Origin: JAPXLN01 sp033809515
GTDB lineage: Bacteria; Bacillota; Sulfobacillia; Fermentithermobacillales; Fermentithermobacillaceae
Direction of reading: 5' to 3'
DNA: 64,000 nt
NCBI GenBank assembly: GCA_033809515.1
Contig: JAPXLN010000002.1
Span: forward strand, 124,001 to 188,000
Part shown: positions 8,409-17,185 of the stretch, piece after piece
How positions within the stretch are numbered: position 1 is the stretch's first letter
How the letters are laid out: each line of letters opens with the position of its first letter
Notes under the pieces: generated by a model
What the model was told of the DNA's origin: nothing
The model's database searches: none
What the model saw: the letters and a program-made list of their open reading frames with translations, nothing else
Position numbers and translations under genes: made by a program

Positions 8409-9191
8409 ATGATGATCTCTTTTACAACTGAAAAGGTGGGGTCTGATGAGCTTTGGATGAGATACAAGCTCAGAGATGATAAAGCTGCCAGAGAGGCCCT
8501 GATTGTGCAGTATGCTCCGCTGGTCAAATACGTTGCCGGAAGAGTTTCCGTCAACTTGCCCAAGAACGTAGATGAAGGTGACCTCATAGGTTACGGCAGT
8601 CTCGGGCTTCTTGATGCTGTTGAAAGGTTTGACCCTGGACGAGGGGTCAAGTTTGAGACATATGCCATTGCCAGAATCAGGGGCGCCATGATCGATGGAC
8701 TGAGGTCCATGGATTGGGTTCCGGTGTCCGTGAGACAGCGAAACCGCATTCTAGAGGAGACGGTGAGGGATCTTGAAAACAGACTGGGCCGGTCAGCAAC
8801 TGACGCAGAGATTGCATGGGAGGCTGGCATTACGGTGGAAGAGTACCATGCAAGGTTGCAGGACATGGCTAGCTCTGCCATCTTGTCTCTGGAAGACGTC
8901 CTTGGGGGTTACGATGACGCCGACAACAACAGAAGGACAGAAGTAAGAGATGACAGAGCTCCGGACCCTGTGGACGAGGCTGTGTGGTCTTCCCGTAAGG
9001 AGTCTCTGGCCGGAGCTATTGATAGGCTTCCGGACAGAGAAAAACTGGTGGTTGCCCTTTACTACTTCGAAGGGCTTACTGTAAAAGAGATTGCTCATAT
9101 CCTCAAAGTGTCTCCGTCCAGGGTATCGCAACTGCATACCAAGGCTGTTGTGCGCTTGAGGGGAGCTCTTGCCGGTCCGGAGGGAAGCTGA
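8409..9191 (+). CDS. fliA: RNA polymerase sigma factor, FliA/SigD/WhiG family
   Basis: This sigma-28-type factor normally directs late flagellar, chemotaxis and autolysin genes. Region 2 is visible as LVKYVAGRVSVNLP, then EGDLIGYGSLGLLDAVERFD and FETYAIARIRGAMIDGLR. Region 3 holds QRNRILEETV. Region 4 has the helix-turn-helix PDREKLVVALYYFEGLTVKEIA followed by SRVSQLHTKA. I chose ATG 8409, which has an upstream GGGG and gives 260 residues, near the family norm; ATG 8412 is equally possible. It directly follows flhA. In Bacillus, flhF, flhG and chemotaxis genes come between them. Confidence 0.93.
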   Translation: MMISFTTEKVGSDELWMRYKLRDDKAAREALIVQYAPLVKYVAGRVSVNLPKNVDEGDLIGYGSLGLLDAVERFDPGRGVKFETYAIARIRGAMIDGLRSMDWVPVSVRQRNRILEETVRDLENRLGRSATDAEIAWEAGITVEEYHARLQDMASSAILSLEDVLGGYDDADNNRRTEVRDDRAPDPVDEAVWSSRKESLAGAIDRLPDREKLVVALYYFEGLTVKEIAHILKVSPSRVSQLHTKAVVRLRGALAGPEGS

Positions 9192-9246
9192 TTGCCTCCG
9201 GTATTTCTGTACCCCGAAAAAGGTGTCGTGTTAGGGGTGAGGGTAA

Positions 9247-9564
9247 GTGAATCCCATTGATGTTACCGGTTTGCCCCGGTCTTTGGAAGTGGCAAAAGCT
9301 GCTTCGGTTCAAGGGCGCCAGGGTGAACTCCAGGTACAAAGCCAATCAAGGGTGTTCGTGAGGGAAATGGATGAACGTTCACAAGCTGTAAACGAGACCC
9401 CGGAAACGGGCGGGCGCAAAATCCAGTCGGATTCAGGGAGCCAGGAAAGGTCTTCGTGGCAGGAGGGTTCAGGCAAAGGCAAGGGTAATGAAAAGGGTCA
9501 AGAGCAAGCTGCAAAGACTGATCACCCCGCGAAAGGGAAGATCCTGGACATACGTGGAGCTTGA
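9247..9564 (+). CDS. Small hydrophilic protein of the flagellar locus, unknown function
   Basis: The 105-residue product has no membrane segment or signal peptide. It is rich in Gln, Ser, Gly, Lys and Glu, so it is likely disordered in the middle, and ends in a short conserved-looking block (GKILDIRGA). Its start is GTG with AGGGG about 10 bases upstream, 55 bases after the sigma gene. From memory, small proteins of this kind with an N-terminal proline-rich start, a VNxTP-like centre and a C-terminal (I/L)DI block sit after fliA in other clostridial flagellar loci. That resemblance is an inference and I know no function. Confidence 0.65.
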   Translation: MNPIDVTGLPRSLEVAKAASVQGRQGELQVQSQSRVFVREMDERSQAVNETPETGGRKIQSDSGSQERSSWQEGSGKGKGNEKGQEQAAKTDHPAKGKILDIRGA

Positions 9565-9576
9565 GTTTCGAGAATG

Positions 9577-9585
9577 TGATATACT
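9577..9585 (+). promoter_or_regulatory. Extended -10 promoter for the rpsB operon
   Basis: TG at 9577-9578, one spacer base and TATACT at 9580-9585 form an extended -10 element. No good -35 box is seen at 17 bases, which is common with extended -10 promoters. Transcription would start near 9592 and leave a leader of about 105 bases before rpsB, long enough for an S2 autoregulatory site, though I cannot identify one. Confidence 0.45.
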
Positions 9586-9696
9586 ACCTCGGGTTAGAAA
9601 ACTGATCACACACGGTACCGGAGACGCTGTATGGTGCTCCAAGGAGTCACAGGAATCTATGAAGGTACCGGCGGAAGAACCATGGAGGTGTATTAT

Positions 9697-10398
9697 TTGT
9701 CAATCGTCTCAATGAAGCAGCTCTTGGAAGCAGGCGTGCATTTCGGTCACCAAACCCGCAGATGGAACCCTAAGATGAAGCCCTATATCTTCATCGAACG
9801 CAACGGAATCTACATCATAGACCTTCAGAAGACAGTCCGCATGATAGAAGAAGCCTATGACTTCCTTCGCAGTGTTTCTCAGGGAGGCGGCCGCGTCCTG
9901 TTTGTGGGCACGAAAAAGCAGGCCCAGGATGCAGTTGAGTCTGAGAGCAAGAGGGCCGGGGAGTTCTATGTAAACCAGAGGTGGCTTGGAGGCACGTTGA
10001 CCAACTTCGTGACCATAAGGAAGAGGATCGAAAGGTTGCTGGAACTTGAGGAGTGGGAATCCTCAGGATACCTTGACCGGCTTACCAAGAAGGAAGCAGC
10101 TCTTCTCATGAAGGAAAAGGAGAGACTGGAGCGCTACTTTGCGGGCATCAAGGGCATGCAGGAGCTTCCTGATGTCCTCTTTATAGTGGATCCTCGCAAG
10201 GAACGTATTGCAACCCTCGAGGCCAGGCGGTTGGGCATTCCTGTAGTAGCTATTGTGGACACTAACTGCGATCCTGACGAAGTTGACTATGTTATTCCGG
10301 GGAACGATGATGCCATAAGGTCTGTGAAACTCATTACGAGCAAGATGGCTGATGCGATCCTTGAAGGGAAACAAGGAGTCCAAGTTCAAGAGGAGTGA
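9697..10398 (+). CDS. rpsB: 30S ribosomal protein S2
   Basis: S2 binds the back of the 30S subunit between head and body. The start is TTG 9697, chosen because GGAGGTG lies 6 bases upstream and the protein then begins MSIVSMKQLLEAGVHFGHQ, the family's usual N-terminus. An upstream in-frame extension to 9631 has no ribosome site and no similarity. The 233 residues include the RRWNPKMKPYIF, GTKKQAQ, NQRWLGGTLTN and PDVLFIVDPRKE motifs. It is followed 9 bases later by tsf, the near-universal order. Confidence 0.97.
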   Translation: MSIVSMKQLLEAGVHFGHQTRRWNPKMKPYIFIERNGIYIIDLQKTVRMIEEAYDFLRSVSQGGGRVLFVGTKKQAQDAVESESKRAGEFYVNQRWLGGTLTNFVTIRKRIERLLELEEWESSGYLDRLTKKEAALLMKEKERLERYFAGIKGMQELPDVLFIVDPRKERIATLEARRLGIPVVAIVDTNCDPDEVDYVIPGNDDAIRSVKLITSKMADAILEGKQGVQVQEE

Positions 10399-10407
10399 AA
10401 CAGTGTC

Positions 10408-11004
10408 GTGAATGTGACAGTGGACATGATCAAGGAGCTTAGGGCACGTACGGGAGCTGGGATGATGGACTGTAAGAAAGCTCTTGCGGAAAACGACGGC
10501 GATATGGAGAAAGCTATTGACTACCTCCGGAAAAAGGGGTTAGCTCAGGCCGCCAAGAAATCTGTTCGTAAGGCCGAAGAAGGCGTTATCGAAGCTTATA
10601 TTCACCACAACGGTAAGGTTGGGGTAATGGTTGAGCTCAAGTGCGAGAGCGATTTTGTTGCCAGAACCGAGCAGTTCAGAGACCTGGCCAGGCAGCTGGC
10701 AATGCATATTGCGTGGGCAAACCCTGAATATGCAGCCGGCGAGGATGTCCCCCAAGAGGTCATTCAACGGGAAAAAGCTATTGAGGTTGAGCGGGCCAGA
10801 GCTGAAGGCAAACCTGAAGCAGTGATCGACAAGATCGTTGAGGGAAAGATTGCGAAGTTCCTGGAGAAGGTCTGCCTGCTTGAGCAGCCCTTCATTCGGG
10901 ATGACTCTAAGAAGGTAAGAGAAGTGATAGCTGAAACTGTTGCCAGGCTTGGCGAGAACATCGTAGTTGGCAAGTTTGCACGCCTTGCTGTCGGAGAGGA
11001 ATGA
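10408..11004 (+). CDS. tsf: Elongation factor Ts
   Basis: EF-Ts recycles EF-Tu from the GDP form. The N-terminal UBA-like domain is clear (ELRARTGAGMMDCKKAL), and the core includes the EAYIHHNGKVGVMVELKCESDFVA stretch with the Asp-Phe used against EF-Tu. At 198 residues it is the short type with a single core repeat, like that of Thermus and many clostridia, not the 280-residue E. coli type. GTG 10408 is the likely start; the GAGGAG site is somewhat distant at 13 bases. Its stop overlaps the pyrH ATG. Confidence 0.96.
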   Translation: MNVTVDMIKELRARTGAGMMDCKKALAENDGDMEKAIDYLRKKGLAQAAKKSVRKAEEGVIEAYIHHNGKVGVMVELKCESDFVARTEQFRDLARQLAMHIAWANPEYAAGEDVPQEVIQREKAIEVERARAEGKPEAVIDKIVEGKIAKFLEKVCLLEQPFIRDDSKKVREVIAETVARLGENIVVGKFARLAVGEE

Positions 11005-11759
11005 CTCAACCACAGGAGAGGATGACGGGGGTGGAAGGCAGACCGGCTAAGTATCGTCGAGTTGTCCTCAAGCTGTCAGGTGAAGCTCTTGCCGGAGAAG
11101 CTGGGTTTGGGTTGGACCTGCAGGTAGTTGAGGGCATAGCTCAGCAAGTCAAGGATATTGCGAACCTGGGTGTGGAGGTATCCATTGTCGTAGGCGGAGG
11201 GAACTTCTGGCGCGGGTCAAAGGGCGAATCCGAGGGCATGGACAGGGCGACCTCTGACTACATGGGGATGCTTGCTACCGTCATAAACGGTATGGCTCTT
11301 CAGGAAAGGATGGAACGATTGGGCCTTGATACCCGGCTCATGACCGCCATCGACATGAGGGAAGTCGGTGAGCCCTATATACGGCGCAAGGCCATTTCGC
11401 ACCTGCAGGCCAAACGGGTGGTTATTTTCGGCGCAGGCTCGGGAAACCCGTATTTCACAACCGACACAGCAGCTGCCCTCAGAGCGGCGGAGATAGGCGC
11501 CGACGCCATCCTTATGGCAAAGCAAGGTACTGACGGTGTGTATGATTCGGATCCCAACCAAGATCCTAATGCTCGAAAGTTCGATCGCTTGGACTATATG
11601 GAGGTTATCAGCCGGCGCCTGCGCGTTATGGACGCTACTGCTACTACTCTTTGCATGGACAACAGAATTCCCGTGATCGTATTTAACCTGGATGTCCACG
11701 GTAATATAGAAAGAGCTGTTACAGGGGAGAAGGTCGGAACCCTGGTTGGGAGGGAATGA
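11001..11759 (+). CDS. pyrH: Uridylate kinase (UMP kinase)
   Basis: PyrH phosphorylates UMP to UDP in the cytoplasm. The amino acid kinase fold is visible from VVLKLSGEAL, then SIVVGGGNFWRG, the MGMLATVINGMAL segment and the TDTAAALRAAEIGAD motif. The 252 residues include about 15 extra N-terminal residues compared with E. coli, so an internal ATG at 11022 or GTG at 11031 could be the real start. I kept ATG 11001 because GGAG lies 4 bases upstream and the start overlaps the tsf stop. This kinase connects to the pyr operon at 33.5 kb. Confidence 0.96.
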   Translation: MTQPQERMTGVEGRPAKYRRVVLKLSGEALAGEAGFGLDLQVVEGIAQQVKDIANLGVEVSIVVGGGNFWRGSKGESEGMDRATSDYMGMLATVINGMALQERMERLGLDTRLMTAIDMREVGEPYIRRKAISHLQAKRVVIFGAGSGNPYFTTDTAAALRAAEIGADAILMAKQGTDGVYDSDPNQDPNARKFDRLDYMEVISRRLRVMDATATTLCMDNRIPVIVFNLDVHGNIERAVTGEKVGTLVGRE

Positions 11760-11760
11760 A

Positions 11761-12321
11761 TTGGACGAAGCTGCACTGTATGCTGAGGCGGAAGACAGAA
11801 TGAAGAAGGTTATCGATGCGTTCCAGCGAAGTCTGGCTTCTATTAGGGCAGGCAGGGCTAACCCGGTTTTGCTGGAAAGGGTTACAGTTGACTACTACGG
11901 GGTCCCGACGCCGGTCAACCAGGTAGCCAGCGTGGGAGTGGCGCCGCCAAGGACTCTGGTTGTACAGCCCTGGGATAAGAAGATGCTTTCGGCGGTGGAG
12001 AAGGCGCTGCAAAAGGCAGATCTGGGAGCTATGCCCGTAAACGACGGCAATGTAATCAGAGTCACCCTGCCGCAGCTGTCGCGAGAGCGACGTCAAGAGA
12101 TTACAAGGACTGTCAGAAAAGACAGCGAAGCTCAGAAAGTGGCCGTACGGAACATCAGGCGCGACATTAACGCCGAGATCAAGAAGGCTGAGAAAGACAA
12201 ACTCATATCTGAAGACGGTGCCCGTAAGGTCCAGGACAGGATTCAGGAACTCACAGACAGATACACTAAACAGGTCGATCAACTGGTCGAATCGAAAGAA
12301 AAAGAGATTCTGGAAGTGTGA
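11761..12321 (+). CDS. frr: Ribosome recycling factor
   Basis: RRF splits post-termination ribosomes together with EF-G. The start TTG 11761 has GGGAGGGA about 6 bases upstream and gives 186 residues, matching the family's 185. The sequence shows the conserved SIRAGRANP, YGVPTPVNQVASVGV, RTLVVQPWDK and NDGNVIRVTLPQLSRERR motifs. It lies 1 base after the pyrH stop. Confidence 0.97.
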   Translation: MDEAALYAEAEDRMKKVIDAFQRSLASIRAGRANPVLLERVTVDYYGVPTPVNQVASVGVAPPRTLVVQPWDKKMLSAVEKALQKADLGAMPVNDGNVIRVTLPQLSRERRQEITRTVRKDSEAQKVAVRNIRRDINAEIKKAEKDKLISEDGARKVQDRIQELTDRYTKQVDQLVESKEKEILEV

Positions 12322-12323
12322 GA

Positions 12324-13103
12324 ATGCCGGAGTCTGGCCACAATGCCGGCGGTCGGGGTGAAGAGAAGGCCTGGCTCGAGCGTGCGCTTTCAGGCAAGAT
12401 CCCAGGCCACATAGGCATCATAATGGACGGTAACGGTCGATGGGCCCAGAAACGAGGGCTGCCAAGGGCTGAGGGGCACCGGGCAGGGGTGAAGACCCTG
12501 AGAAGATGTCTACCCGCCCTCACTAACCTGGGAGTGAAGTGTTGTACGTTTTTTGCTTTTTCCACCGAAAACTGGAAGCGCCCTCGAGCAGAAGTTAACT
12601 TCCTGATGAATTTGATCCTTGAATACGCATCATCGGATGTCTCTGAGCTGATTGAACACGGTGTGCGTTTGTTGCCTTTGGGACGATGGAGGGAATTGCC
12701 TCAGGCTGTCGTAACAGCTCTTGACCGGATTGCATTCCAGACCCGTGACTGCGCCAGCCTGACAGCCTACGTTGCCATTAATTATGGGGGTAGGCAGGAG
12801 ATAGTCGATGCGGCGTTGCGCATGGCCCAGGAGAACGCCGGTCTCATTAGCTCGGATCTGGTGAAGGAAGCGGATTTTGCCCGATTTCTTTATGCTAGCT
12901 CCATGCCTGATGTGGATCTACTTGTCCGGACGTCCGGAGAACAGCGTATCTCCAATTTCCTTTTGTGGCAGTCGGCATATGCGGAACTGGTATTCACAGA
13001 TGTGCTGTGGCCGGATTTCGGCCCTGTTGATATCTACAAGGCGGTAGTCGAGTTTCAGGGCCGAGACAGGAGGTTCGGCCATACGGGCAGAGGGAAAGGG
13101 TGA
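12324..13103 (+). CDS. uppS: Undecaprenyl diphosphate synthase (cis-prenyltransferase)
   Basis: UppS makes the C55 lipid carrier used for peptidoglycan and teichoic acid synthesis. Visible motifs are IIMDGNGRWAQKRG with the catalytic Asp, FFAFSTENWKRP, and RTSGEQRISNFLLWQSAYAE, all diagnostic for the family. I chose ATG 12324, with GGAAG about 8 bases upstream, over GTG 12318. The first 20 residues are variable. It follows frr by 2 bases and precedes cdsA, another membrane lipid gene. Confidence 0.96.
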   Translation: MPESGHNAGGRGEEKAWLERALSGKIPGHIGIIMDGNGRWAQKRGLPRAEGHRAGVKTLRRCLPALTNLGVKCCTFFAFSTENWKRPRAEVNFLMNLILEYASSDVSELIEHGVRLLPLGRWRELPQAVVTALDRIAFQTRDCASLTAYVAINYGGRQEIVDAALRMAQENAGLISSDLVKEADFARFLYASSMPDVDLLVRTSGEQRISNFLLWQSAYAELVFTDVLWPDFGPVDIYKAVVEFQGRDRRFGHTGRGKG

Positions 13104-13109
13104 AGACCG

Positions 13110-13886
13110 TTGCTCAGACAAAGAGTTCTTTCCGCCCTGGTTTTCGCCCCCTTGGTACTGGGGTCGTTTTTTCTCGGCGGAGGGTATTTCATTGCCTTTG
13201 TCCTTCTGCTTTCTGCGGTAGCTGCGGTTGAGTTTCGCAGGGTAGTCCGTTCTGCGACTGAAATACCGCCCGTGTTTGTGCCGGTATGCATGGCAGTTTC
13301 CGTGTCAGGGTGGGCAGACGATACGGGCCGCTTTCTGGTGACACTCTTGGGAGGGGCCCTTGTTCTGTTGTTTGTATGTCTGCTCCGAAAGAGCGCTCCT
13401 TCAGCCGTATATGCCCTGGCCGGAGAGATGTATGTAGGTGGGCTTCTCGGCGCCTTGAGTCTGCTGCGGTCCGGTGATGAAGGAAGAGTATGGAGTTTGT
13501 TTGTGCTCCTTGTCACATGGGCTACCGATACAGGGGCGTATTTCGGCGGGCTCGCCTTTGGAAAACGTAAACTGGCTCCTGCCATAAGCCCGAGCAAGTC
13601 ATGGGAAGGGGCTGTGAGCGGAGTTGTTGCCGCTGCCCTGGTATCTTTGGGCCTGCCCAGATTTCTGGACGTACCCTGGCCCATAGCTTTCATAACCGGC
13701 GTTAGCCTTGGAGTTCTGGCTGAGACCGGCGACCTGGTAGAGTCGCTTCTAAAGCGTTTTGGGCAGGTCAAAGATTCGGGCAGAGCCATTCCCGGTCATG
13801 GCGGGATTCTCGACAGGTTCGACAGCCTGTTGTTCACGGGGGCGGGGGCTCTTGTGATTCACGCCATCTACAGCTTATTTCGGTAA
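13110..13886 (+). CDS. cdsA: Phosphatidate cytidylyltransferase
   Basis: CdsA makes CDP-diacylglycerol, the precursor of anionic phospholipids. The 258-residue product has about seven membrane helices. It ends with the family signature KRFGQVKDSGRAIPGHGG followed by ILDRFDS, which holds the catalytic aspartates. The central TDTGAYFGG and SPSKSWEG motifs are also present. The start is TTG 13110 with a GGG-type site upstream, 6 bases after uppS. Confidence 0.95.
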   Translation: MLRQRVLSALVFAPLVLGSFFLGGGYFIAFVLLLSAVAAVEFRRVVRSATEIPPVFVPVCMAVSVSGWADDTGRFLVTLLGGALVLLFVCLLRKSAPSAVYALAGEMYVGGLLGALSLLRSGDEGRVWSLFVLLVTWATDTGAYFGGLAFGKRKLAPAISPSKSWEGAVSGVVAAALVSLGLPRFLDVPWPIAFITGVSLGVLAETGDLVESLLKRFGQVKDSGRAIPGHGGILDRFDSLLFTGAGALVIHAIYSLFR

Positions 13887-13898
13887 GGAGAAGGGAGC

Positions 13899-14936
13899 GT
13901 GAAGCTTGTGACGAGGAGGACCATTTTTCACTCTGCGTTGTTGATGGTCTGCTTGTGGGTATTCTTCAAATTCCTTGTACCGGCTTTGCTGCCTCTTGTC
14001 TTAGGCGTCATACTGGCGTTTGTGTTGGAGCCTCTGGTCAGGTACCTTTCCGGCTTGGGAATTGGAAGAGGCGCATCGTCTCTCATCGCCGTTTTGCTAA
14101 TCCTTTCCCTCCTTTTTTTTGTTCTATCTTTCTCGGTTACACGGATTGGCATTGAACTTGGCGACTTGTACGCTGAGCTGCCTAAGCATCGTGACGAGTT
14201 TAACCGGGTGGTTGCACAGATAGTCAGGGTTGCCGGCGACATATCACAGCAGCTTCCGGAGCCCATTGCAAGAGCTCTTCAGGACCAGTGGAACAGGCTG
14301 GCCGACTTGCTGGCGGCGTTGGTTACCGGAGCAGGTGGGCTGGTAAAAGGGGTGCCGCGATTCTCTGCGCTGACAGTTTTCACGTTTTTCTCAGCTTATT
14401 TTGTGTTGAGAGACCGGGAAAGCATTGAGGCTTTCCTGGGGTCTTTGGTGCCTTCAGAGTCTAAGAACAGTTTTCAGCGTATGGAGACAGATATCCTTGG
14501 CGGAGTAGCAGGGTTCATCCGTGCTCAGTTAGCTCTGGTGCTTCTTACAATGATGGTCAACGTCATCGGGCTAACCCTAATGGGAATAAACTACGCAGTA
14601 GCTGTAGGGTTGCTCTTGGCTGTCCTTGATCTTCTCCCTGTGGTGGGTCCGGGTCTGGTCTATGTGCCTTGGATACTCTACCATGTACTCTCAGGCAGCC
14701 CCGGAATAGCCGTGGGCTTGGGAATCTTGTACGGCGGTGTATCCATTCTCAGACAGATCGCCCAGACTCACCTGGTGGGACGTGAGATGGGTTTGCATCC
14801 TCTTGTCACGCTCACATCTCTTTACATCGGTTTCAGGATCTTCGGACCTATGGGTTTGGTCTACGGACCGCTGTCGGCCATCATAATCAAGACCATGTGG
14901 TTGGTCGGCTTCATACCACATGAAGGCGGTGATTAG
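13899..14936 (+). CDS. AI-2E/PerM family permease, YtvI-like
   Basis: The 345-residue product has about seven to eight membrane helices and the typical layout of the AI-2E exporter-like family: two N-terminal helices, a soluble middle part (about 85-145), and a helix-rich C-terminal half. The LDLLPVVGPGLVYVPW segment resembles the sporulation membrane protein YtvI subgroup. The start GTG 13899 has AAGGAGAAGGGA upstream. It sits between cdsA and dxr, where most Bacillota have no gene. The substrate is unknown; the sporulation link is an inference from the subgroup. Confidence 0.8.
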   Translation: MKLVTRRTIFHSALLMVCLWVFFKFLVPALLPLVLGVILAFVLEPLVRYLSGLGIGRGASSLIAVLLILSLLFFVLSFSVTRIGIELGDLYAELPKHRDEFNRVVAQIVRVAGDISQQLPEPIARALQDQWNRLADLLAALVTGAGGLVKGVPRFSALTVFTFFSAYFVLRDRESIEAFLGSLVPSESKNSFQRMETDILGGVAGFIRAQLALVLLTMMVNVIGLTLMGINYAVAVGLLLAVLDLLPVVGPGLVYVPWILYHVLSGSPGIAVGLGILYGGVSILRQIAQTHLVGREMGLHPLVTLTSLYIGFRIFGPMGLVYGPLSAIIIKTMWLVGFIPHEGGD

Positions 14937-14938
14937 AT

Positions 14939-16105
14939 CTGCGATCCGTTTCTGTTTTGGGTTCTACCGGTTCAATCGGTCTGCAAGCTTTAGACGTGGT
15001 GAGGCGTACGCCAGGACTTCAGGTCATATCCCTTGCTGCAGGATCCAGGTGGGAGTCTGCCTTAAGGCAGGCAGCCGAATTCGGAGCCAGAGTTTTGGCT
15101 TTAGAGGATGCAGAGGCAGCTTCAGAGGCCCGAAGACAAAAGAGCTCTTTTGGCATGGACGACCTGGAGGTCCTCAGCGGACCTGAAGGTGCGGAAAAAG
15201 CTGCCATCTTACCGGATGTGGATGTTGTCCTTCATGCCATACCCGGCTTTGCCGGAGTAGGGCCGCTTCTGTCTTCGCTGGAAAAGGGTAAACGCATAGC
15301 TTTCGCCGGAAAAGAAGCGCTGGTTTGCGCAGGGGATCTGTTTTCAGGGTACATAACAGGCAACCAGCGCTTTGTGCCTGTAGACTCGGAGCATTCGGCC
15401 ATATTCCAGTGCCTTGTAGGAGAAGACCCGTGTGAAGTCTCTGAAATTGTCCTTACTGCTTCCGGCGGCGCTTTGAGGGATCTCCCGGAGGACCGGCTGT
15501 CCTCAGTGACCCCTGATGACGTTTTGAAGCATCCTACCTGGCAGATGGGCAAGAAGATCACCGTAGACTCGGCGACTCTCTTCAATAAGGGGCTTGAGGT
15601 AATCGAAGCTCATTACCTATTTGGGCTGCCTTATGAACGGATAAAGGTGGTACTCCACAGAGAGAGCATCGTTCACTCTATGGTCACTTTCAGAGATGGA
15701 ACCACAAAAGCTCAAGCATCACGGCCTGATATGCGCCTGGCCATATCATACGGTCTGACATATCCCGGAAGAATGGATAGAGTCATCCCTTCCCTTGCGC
15801 CCTATCGTGGTACACTTACCTTTGAGGAAGTAGACACCGTCAGGTTTCCAAGCCTTTCTCTGTGTTACCGGGCAGGTGAGATAGGCGGAAGTGCCCCATG
15901 TGTTCTGTCGTGTGCAGATGAAGTGCTTGTACAGGAGTTCCTTTCGGGGAGAATCGGTTTTTCGCACATCCCGGCCGTTCTGAAGGAAATACTTGACTCA
16001 TATGACCCTAAGAAGGTGGATGGAATGGAGACTCTAATAGAGGAACGAAAGTGGGCTGTGAGAAGAGTGAGGGAAATCCTGAACGGCAAAGAATGGTCAG
16101 TATAG
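14939..16105 (+). CDS. dxr: 1-deoxy-D-xylulose 5-phosphate reductoisomerase (likely CTG start)
   Basis: Dxr converts DXP to MEP with NADPH, the second step of the non-mevalonate isoprenoid pathway that feeds UppS. The frame is closed upstream by TGA at 14930-14932. No ATG, GTG or TTG gives a complete N-terminus. CTG at 14939 does: the protein starts with RSVSVLGSTGSIG, the NADPH-binding strand and GxxGxxG loop. An AAGGCGGT site lies about 8 bases before it. TTG 14957 would delete that strand. Further motifs are the substrate and metal sites PVDSEHSAIFQCL and LTASGGALRD, and HPTWQMGKKITVDSATLFNKGLE in two parts. The length is 388 residues. Confidence 0.93.
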   Translation: MRSVSVLGSTGSIGLQALDVVRRTPGLQVISLAAGSRWESALRQAAEFGARVLALEDAEAASEARRQKSSFGMDDLEVLSGPEGAEKAAILPDVDVVLHAIPGFAGVGPLLSSLEKGKRIAFAGKEALVCAGDLFSGYITGNQRFVPVDSEHSAIFQCLVGEDPCEVSEIVLTASGGALRDLPEDRLSSVTPDDVLKHPTWQMGKKITVDSATLFNKGLEVIEAHYLFGLPYERIKVVLHRESIVHSMVTFRDGTTKAQASRPDMRLAISYGLTYPGRMDRVIPSLAPYRGTLTFEEVDTVRFPSLSLCYRAGEIGGSAPCVLSCADEVLVQEFLSGRIGFSHIPAVLKEILDSYDPKKVDGMETLIEERKWAVRRVREILNGKEWSV

Positions 16106-16119
16106 GGAGACGATGACGA

Positions 16120-17157
16120 TTGCAGGAAGTAATCCTTTCGGTTATGCTTCTGGGCATTTTGGTTTCGTTTCATGAGCTCGGTCACTTTCTTGCCGGAAGG
16201 CAGGCAGGGGTCTTCGTTCATGAGTTTGCCGTAGGCTTCGGCCCTGTTATTTTCTCGAGACAGAAGGGAGAGACCAGGTACTCTCTTAGGCTCATTCCCA
16301 TCGGGGGATATACGCGGTTTGCCGGGGAAGACAGGGCAGCGGCTGAAAAAGATGATGAGATGAAAGTCCCGCCAGAGAGGCGCCTAGACAATCAATCAGC
16401 CGCAAAGCGGGCCTGGATAGTGCTGGCCGGACCTCTGGCTAACCTGCTGTTGGCTGCGGTAGCGTTCTATGCGGTGTTTTCCTTTGTAGGCATAATGAGA
16501 CCTACGACTCAAATAGCGGAAGTCCTTCCGGGATACCCGGCTGACATGGCAGGGATCAGGGCAGGAGATCAGGTGATACAGGTTGATGATAAGGCCGTTG
16601 AGTCGTGGCAAGACCTGGTCGTGATTGTTCAGGGGAAAGCCGGCGTACCGACATCAGTCACCTTCCGCCGGGGAGAAGACATTAAGGTGGTCTCTTTGAC
16701 TCCTGTAGCATCAGGCGGCGTAGGGCTGATCGGCATCAGGCCCGGCGCAGTGAAAGTGCGGTCCAATCCTTTGCGCGGCCTGTGGGACGGTATTCTTGAG
16801 ACTATCGTAGTCAGCGTAGTCTGGATTCAGGGAATAGTAGGCATGATCCTCGGAAGAGTTCCCGCAGACGTCCAGGGCCCGTTGGGCATTACGCAGATAC
16901 TGGGAGAGGCAGCGCGCATGGGTATGGCAGAGCTTCTCTACCTGGCAGGTGCCCTGTCGGCAAACCTGGGTCTGATTAACCTTCTGCCCATACCGGCGCT
17001 GGACGGCAGCAGGCTTATTTTCTGTGCCATCGAGGGCATACGCGGAAAGCCCATCGACCCCGAGAAGGAAGGGTTCGTTCATTTCATCGGTTTTTTTGTT
17101 CTGGTAAGCTTGATGATATTTGTGACATACAAAGACATTTTACGCCTGATTAGGTAG
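16120..17157 (+). CDS. rseP: Site-2 protease RseP (intramembrane zinc metalloprotease)
   Basis: RseP-type proteases cut membrane-spanning anti-sigma factors and remnant signal peptides. The active site HExxH is His18-Glu19-Leu-Gly-His22 within the first membrane helix. A PDZ domain covers about 125-200, and the second metal motif NLLPIPALDGSR lies near residue 295. There are four membrane helices. The TTG start gives 345 residues, normal for the single-PDZ Bacillota type. It follows dxr by 14 bases, the standard order. Confidence 0.95.
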   Translation: MQEVILSVMLLGILVSFHELGHFLAGRQAGVFVHEFAVGFGPVIFSRQKGETRYSLRLIPIGGYTRFAGEDRAAAEKDDEMKVPPERRLDNQSAAKRAWIVLAGPLANLLLAAVAFYAVFSFVGIMRPTTQIAEVLPGYPADMAGIRAGDQVIQVDDKAVESWQDLVVIVQGKAGVPTSVTFRRGEDIKVVSLTPVASGGVGLIGIRPGAVKVRSNPLRGLWDGILETIVVSVVWIQGIVGMILGRVPADVQGPLGITQILGEAARMGMAELLYLAGALSANLGLINLLPIPALDGSRLIFCAIEGIRGKPIDPEKEGFVHFIGFFVLVSLMIFVTYKDILRLIR

Positions 17158-17185
17158 GCAGGCAGACAAGTGAGGCTCAAGTGAC

